Part shown: positions 28,200-29,445 of the stretch, in pieces
Numbering within the stretch: the stretch's first letter is position 1
How the letters are laid out: each line of letters opens with the position of its first letter
DNA from: Seiridium cupressi
Lineage: Eukaryota; Ascomycota; Sordariomycetes; Amphisphaeriales; Sporocadaceae
Reading direction: 5' to 3'
Assembly: GCA_036674765.1 (NCBI GenBank)
Contig: JARVKI010000183.1
Location: forward strand, 1 to 29,445
Length of the DNA stretch: 29,445 nucleotides
Made by a program: the position numbers and the translations under genes
Notes under the pieces: generated by a model
What the model saw: the letters and a program-made list of their open reading frames with translations, nothing else
Database searches by the model: none
What the model was told of the DNA's origin: nothing

Positions 28200-29445
28200 C
28201 TTGGCATAGCAATCTACCTCGATTGTGATCTAGATCACGGACAAGATCGCACAAGACATCTTCATGTTGAATGACTGCCAAACGGCATGCTCTGCAGAAA
28301 TCCAGCATAAAAGAGTTTTCTCGCAATGCTCAATTCTTGATCACAATTGTCGATCACATGAAAACTCATTCGAGTGTGAGGATAATGCAGAGCGAGACAC
28401 ACACAACAATGATACGTGGCCTGTTCACTGTTCAGCCGACCGGATATAGCCTCCCTAAGCTTCCGATCGTATTCAACAACCGGTTCACATACTATCATAC
28501 TTCCTAACCCCAATGATGTAACAACACCACTCTGACGACCGAATTTCGCCAAGTCTGACTTTGTGTTTTGTCTTTACGAACAAGGCCTGCCGCTGAAGGA
28601 ACGTGTGGTTCAAATGGGTTCAACCGAACTCTTCCCATCGGAGGTTACCGGGGGGATTGTACAAGGAAATGTCTTGAGTACAGCGAACTCGGCTGGCATA
28701 TATGTTCGGACAGGTAGAGATGCGAGGCTCGTCTCGATATTAACGGATAACAAGTGTAGGGCAACGTGTGCTCCAACACATCGTGTTTATCGTTTTTGCA
28801 TACGTCAGTCAAACCAACCAAGATTTCGTATGGAGAAATAAGAGCTTGTTGGACAGCATGATAGCCTGTTTGAACGGCGTTCGATGAATAGGATGACAGC
28901 CATAGGACACTCAAGGATGTTGTGTTCTACTGCAATATACTGTCTGACTCGTTACGCAGCAACAAAGCTGGATAATCACGCAACGGTGACGATGGGCTGG
29001 AATATGAACAGGTTCCCGAGCTTGCCTAAGTTGCGATTTTGGCCTACGGAAAAATCACGAGTTTTGATAGTGGAGCTTAAGCGTACCTCGCAGAAAACAG
29101 TGGCCAACTTCAAGCGGTTAATGCTTATATAATGTGATAGCGACTGGTCTCATCCGAAAGACCACCGCGTCACATATCGTCGTCCATTAAATTGGCGTTA
29201 AACTGGGTTTTCTTCGCGAAGTCAACCTTGAGAATTCGCGCGACGATTGTTCGCCCTTAAGAAGTAGTTGTCCTCGGAAAATGGAAATTACTGGGGAAAA
29301 CATATAATATATTCTGTCCCTGTTGGAATATCAGGTTGCGGTTCCGTACGATAGTATATATAGATAGAGGGCGCCGGTTTTGCCGGACTACCAGGCTCGG
29401 TACGGATACGTGATCACCGGTGATCACGTGACCGTCGTCGGCAGC
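28200..29445. other. Right end without a clear gene
   Basis: Frames of 60-96 codons overlap on both strands. The plus frame 28884-29132 ends in WPTEKSRVLIVELKR, reminiscent of the E-x-K part of PD-(D/E)xK nucleases, but it is short and isolated. A 14-bp palindrome GTGATCTAGATCAC lies at 28225-28238 just after the bZIP stop. From about 29366 the sequence turns GC-rich to the window edge. Confidence 0.45.
29408..29429. repeat. Perfect 22-bp palindrome at GC-rich edge
   Basis: ACGTGATCACC is followed directly by its reverse complement, then GACC. The right arm overlaps TCACGTGA, an E-box/CACGTG-type site. It lies in a GC-rich segment that begins at about 29366, right after an AT-rich TATATATAGATAGA stretch. 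It may be part of a terminal repeat of a DNA transposon or an operator for a gene beyond the edge. Confidence 0.6.

Overview
The window looks like nuclear DNA of a filamentous ascomycete (Pezizomycotina). Protein-coding genes carry short introns of 47-73 bp with GTNNGT-type donors and CTAAC/CTGAC-like branch points. Protein families are typical of that group: a Clr5-domain protein, a LovC/ToxD-like enoyl reductase, an MFS sugar transporter, a fungal Myb protein, an eEF1B-gamma-type GST, COX10, a BCS1-like AAA protein and a short bZIP. AT-rich patches and CAG-to-TAG nonsense codons in broken frames resemble RIP-type decay. I saw no tRNA, rRNA, CRISPR array or intact transposon.

Layout. 1-511 holds the 3' end of a possible regulator whose frame is broken by one TAG. 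512-2832 has no convincing gene. 2833-5191 (+) is the Clr5 protein (2 exons, 767 aa), convergent with a 364-aa trans-enoyl-reductase-like gene (5651-6745, -). Next is a five-exon MFS sugar transporter (7332-9267, -, 575 aa) with a cluster of CreA-type sites upstream. About 3.7 kb without a recognisable gene separates it from a Myb-like regulator (12985-14049, +). A GST (15155-15899, +) then converges with COX10 (16363-17871, -). COX10 is head-to-head with a BCS1-like AAA ATPase (18922-20916, +). 20917-27494 is gene-poor: it has an AT-rich RIP-like island near 23 kb and a decayed bZIP near 25 kb. An intact three-exon bZIP lies at 27495-28199 (+). The last 1.2 kb has no clear gene and ends in a GC-rich edge with a perfect 22-bp palindrome.

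How the genes relate. There is no operon-like unit. The left part (possible regulator remnant, Clr5 protein, lone enoyl reductase, sugar transporter) looks like an accessory region. It could be the flank of a secondary-metabolite locus, but no synthase lies in the window. COX10 (haem A synthesis for complex IV) and the BCS1-like protein (family founder inserts the Rieske protein into complex III) share a 1.05-kb intergenic region, so coordinated expression is plausible but not shown. The right part holds one living and one dead bZIP gene in otherwise degraded DNA. No clearly new system is evident. The best leads are the splice-site palindrome in the transporter, the bZIP relic/intact pair, the minimal uORF before the BCS1-like gene and the palindromic element at the right edge.
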